A stretch of 48,799 nt of DNA from Mycolicibacterium sp. (GCF_016462545.1 NZ_JAEMTA010000028.1:1-48799), one strand, 5' to 3'; numbered from the stretch's first letter, positions 16,518 through 24,364 are shown. Notes: generated from the letters alone by a model not told the origin. Numbers and translations are program-made.

Positions 16518-17315
16518 TCAGCCGTGTGCGATCCGCTTGTTCGTCCAGCGCGTCAGCCACGCGGGTGAGAACCGGGCACCCACGGCCAGCGTCTTCGCCT
16601 GCCGACCAACCGGGAAGTGCACCTGATGGATCAGCCGCCGCGGCCATGACGGGTCGACGGCCTTGACGATGTCGTCGGCGATGTCCTGGGCCGTCAGGCG
16701 GATTCCCAGCGATTCCGTGCTGCCCGTCGAGATGTCATCGGTCATCGCGGTCTGGACGTAGAGCGGCCACATGGCGATCACCCGGATGTCGTAACGGTTC
16801 CACTCGATGTCGAGCGCCTCGGTCATCGCGCGGACGAAGAACTTCGTCGCGCTGTAGTTCGCGAGTTCGGACTGACCGTAGATCGCCGAGGCGGACGCGA
16901 GGTTGACGACGACAGCGCCAGGGGTCGACTTCAAGAACGGGAAAGCGGCGTGCAGACCGTTCACGACACCCTTGGTGTTGATGTCGATCTCCTCGTGGTG
17001 CGCCTTGACGTCGATCTCCTCGAAGCGCCCCGCGATGAGGATGCCCGCGTTGTTGATCATCACGTCGAGGCGATCACCGGCCGCCGTGGCGAACTCGGCG
17101 ACGCGTTGCGCCATCTCGTCGGCATCGGTGACGTCGAGGTGTCCGGTGAACGCCTTCGCGCCAAGGTCGTCGATCTCGTCGGCGAGGGTCTTCAACCCGA
17201 CCTCGTCGATGTCGTAGGCGCCGACGACGTAGCCGTTCCTGGCGAAGGACAAAGCGGTCGCGCGGCCGATGCCTGCCGCAGCGCCGGTGATGAAGACTGA
17301 CTTGGGAGCACTCAT
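16518..17315 (-). CDS. Short-chain dehydrogenase/reductase
   Basis: NAD(P)-dependent oxidoreductase of 265 residues with the classical SDR motifs: TGAAAGIGRATAL cofactor loop near the start, NNAG, the catalytic Ser in NLASASAIYG, and YSATK (Tyr and Lys). The C-terminal AVDPSWPRRLIHQVHFPVGRQ and the basic end resemble the mycobacterial SDR group acting on lipids or steroids; substrate unknown. ATG at 17315 is chosen; ATG 17324 three codons earlier is also possible. Confidence 0.88.
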   Translation of the reverse strand: MSAPKSVFITGAAAGIGRATALSFARNGYVVGAYDIDEVGLKTLADEIDDLGAKAFTGHLDVTDADEMAQRVAEFATAAGDRLDVMINNAGILIAGRFEEIDVKAHHEEIDINTKGVVNGLHAAFPFLKSTPGAVVVNLASASAIYGQSELANYSATKFFVRAMTEALDIEWNRYDIRVIAMWPLYVQTAMTDDISTGSTESLGIRLTAQDIADDIVKAVDPSWPRRLIHQVHFPVGRQAKTLAVGARFSPAWLTRWTNKRIAHG

Positions 17316-17372
17316 GTTCACCATGATGTCTCGTGCGGGTGCATGCTTGAGGGGCACCACGAGGAGTAGACC

Positions 17373-17633
17373 ATGCGAATGTCCGCGCGATTGACCCCGT
17401 CCGTTGGGCTGACCCTGTGTCTGGCCGCGCTCACGATGGTCGGCGTCGCCGGTGCCCCTGCGGCGGCGGCCGGCTGCAATGACTCCAGCGGAACGGTCGT
17501 GTGCGCGCAGGGTGACATCCGCGGAACGGACGCGCCGCCCCCGGCGATGCCCGACCTCGGTTCCTACGGGTCGTGGTGCAACGCCAATGTGTGCTTTCCC
17601 GGCAACATCATCGGCGGCTTCGTCGGACCCTGA
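17373..17633 (+). CDS. Small secreted protein with signal peptide
   Basis: Protein of 86 residues. An N-terminal signal peptide (basic MRMSAR, hydrophobic core LTLCLAALTMVGVAGA, cleavage near PAAAAG) precedes a mature region of about 50 residues with four cysteines (GCNDSSGTVVC and WCNANVCFPGNIIGG), probably two disulfides. This is a common style of mycobacterial secreted peptide; function unknown. GAGGAG lies upstream of the ATG. Only 4 nt separate its stop from the convergent lysE stop. Confidence 0.75.
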   Translation: MRMSARLTPSVGLTLCLAALTMVGVAGAPAAAAGCNDSSGTVVCAQGDIRGTDAPPPAMPDLGSYGSWCNANVCFPGNIIGGFVGP

Positions 17634-17637
17634 CGCG

Positions 17638-18237
17638 TCAGGACACCGCGAGCGTGACCCCGAGGCCGATCATGGTGGCCGCGATGAAGCAGTCGAGCAC
17701 CCGCCAGGTGACCGGCTTGGCGAACAGTCCGGACAGCCGGCGGGCGCCGAGTCCTAGGCCGACGAACCAGACCGCGCTTGCGGTCACCGCCCCGACCCCG
17801 AACAGCCAGCGCTCGTCGCGGTGCTCGTTGGCAAGCGCGCCGAGGAGCACCACGGTGTCGAGGTATACGTGCGGGTTGAGGAACGTCAGCGCGGCGCACG
17901 TGACGAGGACCTCCGCCAGGCGGGCGGGCGCCGCGTCCGACGGCGTCAACGCTGCTGGCCGCCATGCGCGTCTCGCGGCCAGCAGGCCATAGCCGGCGAG
18001 GAAGGCGGCGCCGCCGAACTTCGCGACGGTGATGGCGCTGGGGTGCGCGGCGATGAGAGCGCCGACACCAGCGATGCCCGCCACGATCAGGGCGAGATCC
18101 GAGAGGGTGCACATCGCGACGACGGGTAGCACGTGCTCACGCCGGATGCCTTGGCGCAGGACGAACGCGTTCTGCGCGCCGATGGCGGCGATCAGGGCGA
18201 AGGATGCCAGGAATCCCATGACGACGGGTGAGTTCAC
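17638..18237 (-). CDS. lysE: LysE/ArgO-family basic amino acid exporter
   Basis: Membrane protein of 199 residues with about six spans, exporting lysine and/or arginine. Family marks are FALIAAIGAQNAFVLRQGIRREHVLPVVAMCTLSD and the conserved ALTFLNPHVYLDTVVLLG. It corresponds to the Rv1986 type. In other genomes such genes are normally divergent from lysG/argP. Here only a remnant of lysG lies next to it, and the intact lysG is at 25678, 7.4 kb away. Confidence 0.9.
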   Translation of the reverse strand: MNSPVVMGFLASFALIAAIGAQNAFVLRQGIRREHVLPVVAMCTLSDLALIVAGIAGVGALIAAHPSAITVAKFGGAAFLAGYGLLAARRAWRPAALTPSDAAPARLAEVLVTCAALTFLNPHVYLDTVVLLGALANEHRDERWLFGVGAVTASAVWFVGLGLGARRLSGLFAKPVTWRVLDCFIAATMIGLGVTLAVS

Positions 18238-18263
18238 GCCTTCGACGCTAGGGCCGATTGAAC

Positions 18264-18336
18264 TTGCAGTACAGCTAATGATTCTTCGCCTGCATTAGAA
18301 TCATTCATGCGTGTCTGGACGCCCGTCGCCTGGCCG
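18264..18336. repeat. Left copy of a 73-nt direct repeat of the lysE-lysG intergenic region
   Basis: This segment aligns without gaps to 25633-25705 with 61 of 73 bases identical. It contains a probable LysG-binding inverted repeat, CTAATG (18275-18280) and CATTAG (18293-18298) with 12 nt between, and the first codons of a former lysG. The right copy precedes and overlaps the intact lysG start. The pair brackets the 18.3-25.6 kb block. Confidence 0.85.
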
Positions 18337-18663
18337 GTGCGCGCCCCAATCGTTCACTGGGCCGTGAATCCGGCTTCTGACGATCAGGGGCCAGCCCGGC
18401 TCGTGTCCGGTCCTGGCGGCGTGGTCAAGCGCATCGAGGGTCGCGACGGCACTGATGAGCGGCCGGGAGGCAGCCCACCCGCAGGTGCACTCGGCGTGGC
18501 GCCGCCGACGCCAGGCGGCGGAAACCTGAACTCGCACGGTGTGCACCGCGACCCCGGTCCCGTCATGGCAGTTCGGGCCGCACGCCGGATGGCTCGTGCG
18601 GGGCTCGGCTTGAGTAGTTGATTCGTTCATGTGGTGGTACGACGACGCAATGGGGTCGCGCAT
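18301..18663 (-). CDS. Small Cys/His-containing hypothetical protein
   Basis: Protein of 120 residues from the ATG at 18663, which has GGAG 7 nt upstream. The centre reads like a genuine compact domain: RRRRHAECTCGWAASRPLISAVATLDALDHAARTGHEPGWPL, with CTCGW and paired histidines that could bind metal. The last 15 or so residues are antisense to the lysG remnant, so the 3' end was probably created at the junction of the inserted block. Function unknown. Confidence 0.5.
   Translation of the reverse strand: MRDPIASSYHHMNESTTQAEPRTSHPACGPNCHDGTGVAVHTVRVQVSAAWRRRRHAECTCGWAASRPLISAVATLDALDHAARTGHEPGWPLIVRSRIHGPVNDWGAHRPGDGRPDTHE
18309..18336 (+). pseudogene. lysG 5' remnant
   Basis: In the frame equivalent to intact lysG (GTG at 25678), this copy reads CLDARRLAG where intact lysG has SLDARQLAA, but the start codon is GCG instead of GTG and similarity is lost after about nine codons. 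It is a vestige of the regulator gene left beside lysE. It is now overlapped by an antisense ORF end. Confidence 0.65.
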
Positions 18664-18813
18664 CGTCGAGCTCCAATCCTTTCTGCTTAAAAGCGGGGTT
18701 GACCGAAACGGGGTTGGTGGCGTGCCCGAAGCTGCCCTGGACGATCCGAATGCGCTTCCGGTGCGTGCGCATTGCAGGTAGGGCAGCTCGTCTCCGAGGC
18801 GTCAGTCGCCGAA

Positions 18814-19122
18814 TCACCCTCCCTTACAGAAGATGTCGACCCATACGGGGGTGAACTTCGTCGGATCGATCAGGGTCCCCGCTGAGCTGATGTTGTCGTT
18901 GTGCATTCCCTCGATCCCGGTGACCTTGCATCCGGAGAGCGGGTACACCGCAGCCCCATTGAGCTGCACGTTGAAGCCCTGGGCTTGGAGGGCATTGATG
19001 GTGTCCTGAGCGTTGCCATAGCCTCCCGGGCCGCCGACCGCCCCTGCCGGACCCGCCAATCCCAAGGCGGCAGCTGCCATCATGGCAACGGTGGCGATGG
19101 GTAACGTGGCCTTCTTCTTCAT
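18814..19122 (-). CDS. Secreted small protein, paralog of 21558-21842
   Basis: Protein of 102 residues with a signal peptide (MKKKATLPIATVAMMAAAALGLAGPAGA) and a mature domain starting AQDTINALQAQGFNVQLNG, then LSGCKVTGIEGMH and VWVDIFCKGG. Two cysteines probably form a disulfide. I recognise the AQDTxxxLQAQG type as a mycobacterial secreted family of unknown role. The paralog at 21558 has the same order of motifs. It has an AACC-N16-CGTA promoter-like element at 19191-19218. Confidence 0.82.
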   Translation of the reverse strand: MKKKATLPIATVAMMAAAALGLAGPAGAVGGPGGYGNAQDTINALQAQGFNVQLNGAAVYPLSGCKVTGIEGMHNDNISSAGTLIDPTKFTPVWVDIFCKGG

Positions 19123-19190
19123 CGGAATCCTTCATATTCGTGCGCCGACGGCGCTCGCGCTTCTTGCCGTCACGGAGTCCACGATGGACT

Positions 19191-19218
19191 CCTACGAATA
19201 GGTAGGCACGAGGGTTAC
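19191..19218 (-). promoter_or_regulatory. ECF-type promoter element (GTAACC-N16-CGTAGG)
   Basis: Reading the minus strand: GTAACC (19218-19213), 16 nt, CGTAGG (19196-19191). The sub-motif GTAACCC-N5-CCTACC recurs upstream of the paralog at 21842 and, as GTAACCC-N5-CCTATC, of the cupredoxin gene. The sigma-factor gene at 24281 has GAACC-N16-CGTATA. A short hairpin (GGAGTCC/GGACTCC, 19174-19192) follows in the leader. Confidence 0.6.
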
Positions 19219-19408
19219 GTTTGCGCGAGATGCGCTCTGGCACTGCATTGTTGAGTGCTACGGCTCAGCGCCGACCCGTGCCGTATCACTGTCGCAGGTG
19301 CAGAGCGAGGATCGAATGTCGTTGCGGTTGTGAAACATCGCGGCATAGCAGATGTGGACTCGAACTCGATGTGACATGCAGTGAGACTGGCGATTTAGCG
19401 ATGAGGTC

Positions 19409-19831
19409 CTACACCGGCAGGGTGGAGAGCACCGGGGAGCCGTGGGCGCGCCCTGTCCGTCGGGTACTGATCCACCCGACCGCGCACAGGACCAGTGTCG
19501 CGATCTCGGCGATCACACCGGCCGCGGCGTAGGGGGCTGGGTCCCAGCCGATCTCGACGAACCCGAACACCCCGACGGTTCGTGACAGCCCGAACGCGAC
19601 CAGTGCACCGACGGCCAGAGCCGCCGCCGCGATGCGCAACCACGCCGGCCCGCCGACCAGGATCAGCATGGCCAACGCGCAGGACACGCTGGCCTGCAGC
19701 AGAAACGAGGGGCCGATCATCGGGATGTAGCGGTAGCTGTCGACGTACAAGTAGGCATGGACTATTCCGCTGACGGCCAGGGACGCACTGATTGCCATTC
19801 GCAGTGGGAGCCCGGCGGCGGTGAGTGTCAT
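19409..19831 (-). CDS. Four-span membrane protein of the cupredoxin operon
   Basis: Protein of 140 residues with four hydrophobic helices and short polar ends (RTGRAHGSPVLSTLPV at the C-terminus). The first helix contains SGIVHAYLYVDSYRYIPMIG, whose His, Tyr and Asp could bind a cofactor or metal, but no family is certain. The ATG overlaps the stop of the metallophosphoesterase gene (ATGA), so translation is coupled. It probably works with the cupredoxin and phosphoesterase at the membrane. Confidence 0.78.
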   Translation of the reverse strand: MTLTAAGLPLRMAISASLAVSGIVHAYLYVDSYRYIPMIGPSFLLQASVSCALAMLILVGGPAWLRIAAAALAVGALVAFGLSRTVGVFGFVEIGWDPAPYAAAGVIAEIATLVLCAVGWISTRRTGRAHGSPVLSTLPV

Positions 19832-20772
19832 TGCAGTTTCTCCTCTTTGAGCGCGAGGTTCTGTTGGCCCTTGATGTAGCTGACCTCCCGGATGCCGAGC
19901 ACGTCGGCGAGTTGCCCGGCAGGCAGCGTCAGCGGTTTGGGCGCCGGGCCATCACCGGGGTGCGGCAACGGGTAGGCGGTGGTGGTGGCGCTGTGGAACG
20001 TGACGTTGCCCTCGGTCTTGGTGAACAGCTGGTGCACATGGCCATTGAGGCACGTGACCGAGGAGAACCGGGACAGATGACTCAGGGCTTGGGCGGCATC
20101 CTCGGTGCCCCAACCCCAGTCCGGGTACATCGCGAACAGTGGGATGTGGCTGAACACGATGATCGGGGTGTCACCCGACAGCGGTGCAACGTCCTTGCGG
20201 AGCCAGTCGAGCTGATCGGTTCCCAGGTGGCCGAGTTTGGTCATGTTCAGCGTGTTGACCAGGCCGATGACGTGCACCCCGGCGATGTCGAAGCTGTACC
20301 ACCCCGCGCCCAGGGTGCCGGCGCCGAACGCGGCCCGGTATTTCTGGCCGCCGTCGTCGATCGAGTCGTGTTCACCCGGGACGGTGAACACGTGTGGCGT
20401 CTTCAGACCGGTCATCATCTGTTTGACCTGGTCGAACTGGTCGGGGGTGGCCAGATGCGTCAAGTCGCCGGTGTGGATCACGAAGTCCGGGTCGTAGCCC
20501 AGGCCGTTGATCTGGTCGATGGCGTGGGTGAAGGTGCTGGTGACGTCGGCGTTGGCAGTGCCCTTGAACCCGATGTGGCTGTCGCTGACTTGCACGAAGC
20601 GCAGCGCGGGCCGGCCGACGGGTTGGGCGGCTCCGGCGAGGGTGGATCCGGCGATGTGGGAGATCACTTCGCCTCCGGTCACGGTCAGCACGACTGCCGC
20701 TCCGAACCAGGCGGAGTGCCGCATCAACTGGCGCCGCGTCATGCCCTGCGAATCGTTGTCGTCGCCGCTCAT
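19828..20772 (-). CDS. Tat-exported metallophosphoesterase
   Basis: Calcineurin-like phosphoesterase of 314 residues. A twin-arginine signal (MTRRQLMRHSAWFGAAVVLTVTGG, residues 11-34) directs folded export. The binuclear-metal motifs are all present: SDSHIG (Asp64, His66), TGDLTH (Asp103), PGEHDS (Glu134-His135-Asp136; Glu replaces the usual Asn of GNHD), FSHIPLF (His209), and NGHVHQ (His245, His247). The start overlaps the cupredoxin stop (ATGA). The substrate is unknown; the extracytoplasmic site and cupredoxin neighbour suggest an envelope role. Confidence 0.9.
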   Translation of the reverse strand: MSGDDNDSQGMTRRQLMRHSAWFGAAVVLTVTGGEVISHIAGSTLAGAAQPVGRPALRFVQVSDSHIGFKGTANADVTSTFTHAIDQINGLGYDPDFVIHTGDLTHLATPDQFDQVKQMMTGLKTPHVFTVPGEHDSIDDGGQKYRAAFGAGTLGAGWYSFDIAGVHVIGLVNTLNMTKLGHLGTDQLDWLRKDVAPLSGDTPIIVFSHIPLFAMYPDWGWGTEDAAQALSHLSRFSSVTCLNGHVHQLFTKTEGNVTFHSATTTAYPLPHPGDGPAPKPLTLPAGQLADVLGIREVSYIKGQQNLALKEEKLQ

Positions 20773-21275
20773 CTGGTCACCACCACGGTGGCGTGCATGA
20801 ACGGGTGGATCGAGCAGATGTAGTCGAAGCTGCCGGGAGCGGTGAAGGTGAAGCTGAAGGAGGCACCGGTGTCCATGCCCGGGGAGTGAAACGAGCCGTC
20901 GTTGGCCACCACGGTGTGGGGCTCCCCGTCGTGATTGGTCCACGTCACGGTGGACCCGACCGGCACGGTCAGGGTTGCCGGGGCGAACATGAAGTTGTCG
21001 ATGCCGATCGACGGGCCGCCGGCCGGAGCGCCCGTCCCGGCGGTGCCCGCGCTGGTTCCCGGTGCTGGCGCCGCCGGGCCAGCCGTCCCGTTTCCGGCGA
21101 ATCCCGGGGTGGTGCTGGTCTGCGCGCCGAAGGTGACCGAAGGGTCGGGCAGGGGCGCACTACCAGAGCCGGAGCAGCCGGCGAGCAGCACGGAGGCCGC
21201 CGCAGTCAGCGCCGCGAGTACCCCCAACGCGGCACCTGACCGCGCAGGTCGCATGCGAACAATGCGAGAGGACAT
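20769..21275 (-). CDS. Cupredoxin-domain lipoprotein
   Basis: Protein of 168 residues with a lipoprotein signal ending in the lipobox LLAGC (Cys34), a Gly/Ala/Thr/Pro-rich linker (about 50-88), and a C-terminal plastocyanin/azurin-like domain. The type I copper ligands are visible: His120 (EPHTV), Cys154, His157 and Met160 (CSIHPFMHATV). It should be an electron carrier or copper binder on the outer face of the membrane. GGAAGGTGG lies upstream. It is first of a three-gene operon joined by ATGA overlaps. Confidence 0.9.
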   Translation of the reverse strand: MSSRIVRMRPARSGAALGVLAALTAAASVLLAGCSGSGSAPLPDPSVTFGAQTSTTPGFAGNGTAGPAAPAPGTSAGTAGTGAPAGGPSIGIDNFMFAPATLTVPVGSTVTWTNHDGEPHTVVANDGSFHSPGMDTGASFSFTFTAPGSFDYICSIHPFMHATVVVTR

Positions 21276-21329
21276 AGACGGGGTCCACCTTCCGTGATGA
21301 TCGTGGAAGCGCCCGGCGACTGCGGAGCG

Positions 21330-21357
21330 CTCATCTAGAGATAGGGCGGCGGGTTAC
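21330..21357 (-). promoter_or_regulatory. ECF-type promoter element upstream of the cupredoxin operon
   Basis: On the minus strand: GTAACC (21357-21352), 16 nt, then GATGAG (21335-21330). The extended upstream part GTAACCC-N5-CCTATC matches the elements at 19213-19218 and 21916-21921, though this gene is not related to the two secreted paralogs. The -10 part is weak. Confidence 0.5.
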
Positions 21358-21557
21358 ACCGCCGCGACGCATGCCCAAAGCTGTTGGGCGACGGCTACCG
21401 AACGTCGGCATAGACCGTTCGGTCGGTCACTGTCGTCAGCAGATCGGTGCCGACACCGGCGATACCGGAATCGCTGCGGGAGTGGAGAAATCAGATCTGA
21501 ACGCCCCGGCGGAACCGGTGATCGAACGCACGGGGTCGCACGGACAGGAGGCTGTGC

Positions 21558-21842
21558 TCAGGAATCGTCCTGGCACGAGACGTCGACGTAGACGGTGGTG
21601 AATTGCGTGGTACCGGCGCTGGCACTGGGCATTCCGTGCATGCCGGTGACCGTGCACTGCGAGAGCGGGACACTGGCCGCCGGCCCGTTGAGTTGCACGC
21701 TGTAACCCTGGGCTTGCAGGGATCCGACGGTGTCCTGGGCGTCACCGGGGCCGGTGGCGGCTGCGGTGGCCGGGCCGGCCAGTCCCAGGGTGGCGGCGAC
21801 CAGGGCGCCAACGGCAGCGGTCGTGGTGATGAACGTCTTCAT
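21558..21842 (-). CDS. Secreted small protein, paralog of 18814-19122
   Basis: Protein of 94 residues with a signal peptide (MKTFITTTAAVGALVAATLGLAGPATA) and a mature part DAQDTVGSLQAQGYSVQLNG, then LSQCTVTGMHGM and VYVDVSCQDDS. The two cysteines and the AQDT/LQAQG/VTG/VDV motifs align with the protein at 18814. ATG at 21842 has GGAG 8 nt upstream. The AACC-N16 promoter element lies at 21894-21921. Confidence 0.82.
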   Translation of the reverse strand: MKTFITTTAAVGALVAATLGLAGPATAAATGPGDAQDTVGSLQAQGYSVQLNGPAASVPLSQCTVTGMHGMPSASAGTTQFTTVYVDVSCQDDS

Positions 21843-21893
21843 GATCGAACTCCATTGGTGGACAGCGAGTGTTGCGCTCGCGCTCTTGAACCT

Positions 21894-21921
21894 GACACCT
21901 ATGGGTAGGGCCACGGGTTAC
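21894..21921 (-). promoter_or_regulatory. ECF-type promoter element (GTAACC-N16-GGTGTC)
   Basis: On the minus strand: GTAACC (21921-21916), 16 nt, GGTGTC (21899-21894), with the GTAACCC-N5-CCTACC core identical to the element at 19191-19218. It lies 51 nt before the ATG of the secreted paralog. Confidence 0.55.
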
Positions 21922-21973
21922 GGTTCAGGCGGCCAATGGGATCAAGGCCACGTCGTCGACACCCCGACATGCG

Positions 21974-22012
21974 ATGGTCCCGATCCCGTGGATTCCAAGG
22001 GATCGGGACCAT
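21974..22012. terminator. Perfect 14-bp inverted repeat, probable terminator
   Basis: ATGGTCCCGATCCC (21974-21987) and its exact reverse complement (21999-22012) with an 11-nt loop. It lies 35 nt downstream of the stop of the minus-strand secreted-protein gene at 22048 and upstream of the next promoter element. There is no T-run, so it is terminator-like by position and stem strength. Confidence 0.7.
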
Positions 22013-22047
22013 GGTCGCACGTCAGGACGGTCCGCCCAGGCAGCCCG

Positions 22048-22395
22048 TCACCAGCCGCGGTCGATCCCGAGGCTGTCGAACACGGCGGTGATCGGGTTCT
22101 CTTGGGGCAGGCTGCTCCACGCGGAGGCACCAGGGACGGGTTGCGGTTGCGGCCACAGCGGCTGAGGGGCTGGTGCGTTGTAGCCCCCCATGGAGCCTGG
22201 CGAGGCGTAGACCGAACCCAGGTCGCTGTCGCTGATCGTGGGGAACGGGGAGCACGACGTCGCGTCGTTGGAGCACTCGTCTGCGTGCGCGGTGGCTGCG
22301 CCGGCGAACAGCAGGGCGGGTGCCACCGCAGCGACGGCCGCGACCCCCCATGCCGCGATGAGCCGCTGTGTCTTGGTGTCGTGGTTGGTGTTCAT
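22048..22395 (-). CDS. Small secreted Pro-rich protein
   Basis: Protein of 115 residues from the ATG at 22395, with AAAGGGA upstream. Signal peptide to about ATAHADE (residues 1-40), then a cysteine pair (ECSNDATSC), a Pro/Gln/Trp-rich middle (APQPLWPQPQPVPG), and an end NPITAVFDSLGIDRGW. I do not recognise the family. The GTAACC-type promoter of the neighbours is not seen here. It ends at the hairpin 21974-22012. Confidence 0.72.
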   Translation of the reverse strand: MNTNHDTKTQRLIAAWGVAAVAAVAPALLFAGAATAHADECSNDATSCSPFPTISDSDLGSVYASPGSMGGYNAPAPQPLWPQPQPVPGASAWSSLPQENPITAVFDSLGIDRGW

Positions 22396-22513
22396 GACTG
22401 TGTCCCTTTCTCGAGCGCCGGCCGGACGGCCCCGCTGTATGTATGGGCAGCGACACCGGTCAGGAGGGACAACTTTTTGGAGAATGATTCTGGGCCAGGG
22501 TTTTTGGATCGGG

Positions 22514-22762
22514 TCACGGTTGCGTTCGGCCCCATTTGTCCATCTCGCAGAGGCACGTGGGACAGGTGTGGCCACCCCACGCCGCCTGCTTGCCCGAGTT
22601 CGGCGTTCGTACCCGACCGACCTCCGTACCGCAGTTCGGACATGCCACGCGGCGCAGATTGATGCCCCACTCGTTCTTGACGACCGTCCCGTAGACGATC
22701 AAGAGCAGGCCCACGGCCAGAGCCGCCAGTACTGCAATGTCTGCGTAGCCTTCAAAGCTCAT
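22514..22762 (-). CDS. Membrane-anchored zinc-ribbon microprotein
   Basis: Protein of 82 residues from the ATG at 22762, with GAGGAG upstream. One hydrophobic helix (AVLAALAVGLLLIVYGTVV, about 9-28) is followed by a four-cysteine ribbon: CPNC (about 41-44) and CPTC (about 68-71), plus a nearby Cys. This is a tail-anchored style zinc ribbon of unknown function. It lies 65 nt downstream of the sigma-factor gene on the same strand and may be cotranscribed with it. Confidence 0.75.
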   Translation of the reverse strand: MSFEGYADIAVLAALAVGLLLIVYGTVVKNEWGINLRRVACPNCGTEVGRVRTPNSGKQAAWGGHTCPTCLCEMDKWGRTQP

Positions 22763-22826
22763 GGTGCTCCTCGCCTTTGAGGGTCCGACTCGAATGCGAA
22801 AGCAGCACCGGTCTCTCCCGTCGTGC

Positions 22827-24281
22827 TCACTTGCCGTCTGCCGTCCGTCCGCAGATCGGGTTGCTCGGCACGGCAACATGCGGACAGTTCGGCGTGCTGG
22901 GCGCTTGAGGGGTGGGGCAGGACTGACCGTTGTCGACGGTGCTCCCGTCTGGGCAGTGTTTGGCCGGAGGCTGTTGCGGTGCACGTTGGCGTGAGGCCGA
23001 CGGAGCCTTCGGCTCCGACGACGCAGGGGCGACGTGAGTGATCCGCGTTACCGTCGGAGTACTCGAGGAAGCCGCCGCGGTGGTTTCAGGCGGTGGCGGT
23101 GCCTGCTCGATGGGCGAGTTTCCCGGATTCTCGGGATTCGGCGCGTCCGTGGTCATCAGACCTGACGACGGTGGTACCGATCCACTCGGTTCGATCGCGG
23201 GGACACTGGGTTGCGGCGCAGGGGTACTGCTGGACAGCAGCGCGGGAATCGTGCTCGGCACAACGGGTTTGAGCTCGACAGAGGTCGCGGACGTGACGGC
23301 TGTAACCTGTGTGTCCTGCGGAGCGGGCGCGCCCGTCGTCATGCCCCAGATCACCGCCGGGACAGCGACGATCGACGCCGCCAACAACGTCAGACGACCG
23401 GTCAAGGCGAACAGCTGGGCCGGGACGTGCTTCACCACGTGACCCGCCGCCGCTGCCGCAGCAGTTGCACTGGCCGGAGAATGCGACGCGTTGCTCAGCG
23501 TCTGTTCGCGCAACCATTCGGGGGCGGGAATGAGCACGGGCGCGCCTCCCAGGAGCGCAGTCGGATTGACCAGCCTGCCCCGGTCCTCGTCGCAGTTCGG
23601 GCACGAAGCCAGGTGACGTGAGATGCGCTTGCGCACCAGGATGGTGAACTGTCCGTCCCAGCCCGCGATGACCGAAGAGAGTTCCGGACAGCGGTTCTGG
23701 CCCGCAGCGGCGTGGCGGGCTACCAGCAGCGCACCCAACGACTGTTCGATGGTGTCGCGAAGCCGTTGCACGATCTTCTTGGCCGAGGCGCTGCTGACAC
23801 CGAGTGTCTCGGCGATTTCGACGTTGGTCAGGCCATGGCGGTACGCCAGATCCAGAACCTCGCGATCGCGCTGCGACAGTCCACCTTCGGCGTGCGCGAC
23901 CAACGCCGCCAGTTCGTTGCGGGCTGCCTGCGTGTCGGGACCTGCGCCGGAGTCCGGCTCGTCGGGCAAATCGTCGGACACCGTCTCGCGCTGGCGAGCG
24001 CGCAACGTCCGAAACGCCTGATGCCGGGCGATCGCATAGAGCCACGGCCGGAGCTTGTCGGGATCACGCAGCTTCGGAAGGTCGACCACGGCGTTGCAGA
24101 ACGCTTCCTGGACGCAATCGGCCGCGTCTCGGTCGCCTACGATGCCGACGCAGAAGTCATAGAGTCGGTTGGCGTATCGGTCGTAGATTTCGGCGAAGGC
24201 CGCCGTATCGCCCGCGATGGCGGCACCGACCAACTCGGCGTCGCATACGACGTTCCAGTCGAACTTGGCCGACATGGACAT
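22827..24281 (-). CDS. ECF sigma factor fused to zinc anti-sigma-like motif, membrane span and exported tail
   Basis: A single protein of 484 residues. Residues 26-95 are sigma region 2 (AFAEIYDRYANRLYDFC, DCVQEAFCNAV, LRPWLYAIARHQA); residues 130-180 are region 4 (LSQRDREVLDLAYRHGLTNVEIAE). Then comes HLASCPNC with His223, Cys227 and Cys230, the H-x3-C-x2-C form of zinc anti-sigma domains. One membrane helix lies at about 293-313. The outside tail of about 170 residues is Pro/Ser/Thr-rich and ends with four cysteines (443-477). An autoregulatory-type promoter lies at 24365-24391. Start is ATG 24281; ATG 24275 is possible. Confidence 0.9.
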   Translation of the reverse strand: MSMSAKFDWNVVCDAELVGAAIAGDTAAFAEIYDRYANRLYDFCVGIVGDRDAADCVQEAFCNAVVDLPKLRDPDKLRPWLYAIARHQAFRTLRARQRETVSDDLPDEPDSGAGPDTQAARNELAALVAHAEGGLSQRDREVLDLAYRHGLTNVEIAETLGVSSASAKKIVQRLRDTIEQSLGALLVARHAAAGQNRCPELSSVIAGWDGQFTILVRKRISRHLASCPNCDEDRGRLVNPTALLGGAPVLIPAPEWLREQTLSNASHSPASATAAAAAAGHVVKHVPAQLFALTGRLTLLAASIVAVPAVIWGMTTGAPAPQDTQVTAVTSATSVELKPVVPSTIPALLSSSTPAPQPSVPAIEPSGSVPPSSGLMTTDAPNPENPGNSPIEQAPPPPETTAAASSSTPTVTRITHVAPASSEPKAPSASRQRAPQQPPAKHCPDGSTVDNGQSCPTPQAPSTPNCPHVAVPSNPICGRTADGK

Positions 24282-24364
24282 GGGTCTCCAGACTGAGGTC
24301 GATCGCCCTCTCGGGCCTCGCGTGGAAGACCCGGCCGACCGAGGTCGCGCCGGGCTCCAACACG

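Noticed and set aside
18629..18781. Plus-strand 50-codon ORF with a weak peptidoglycan-binding-like segment (GSRIVELQSFLLKSGVDRN)
   Set aside because: No ribosome-binding site, overlaps the better-supported antisense gene start, and the similarity is too short.
19221..19532. Cysteine-rich plus-strand ORF
   Set aside because: Its 3' third is antisense to the four-span membrane gene and there is no start signal; Cys richness may be chance in this lower-GC spacer.
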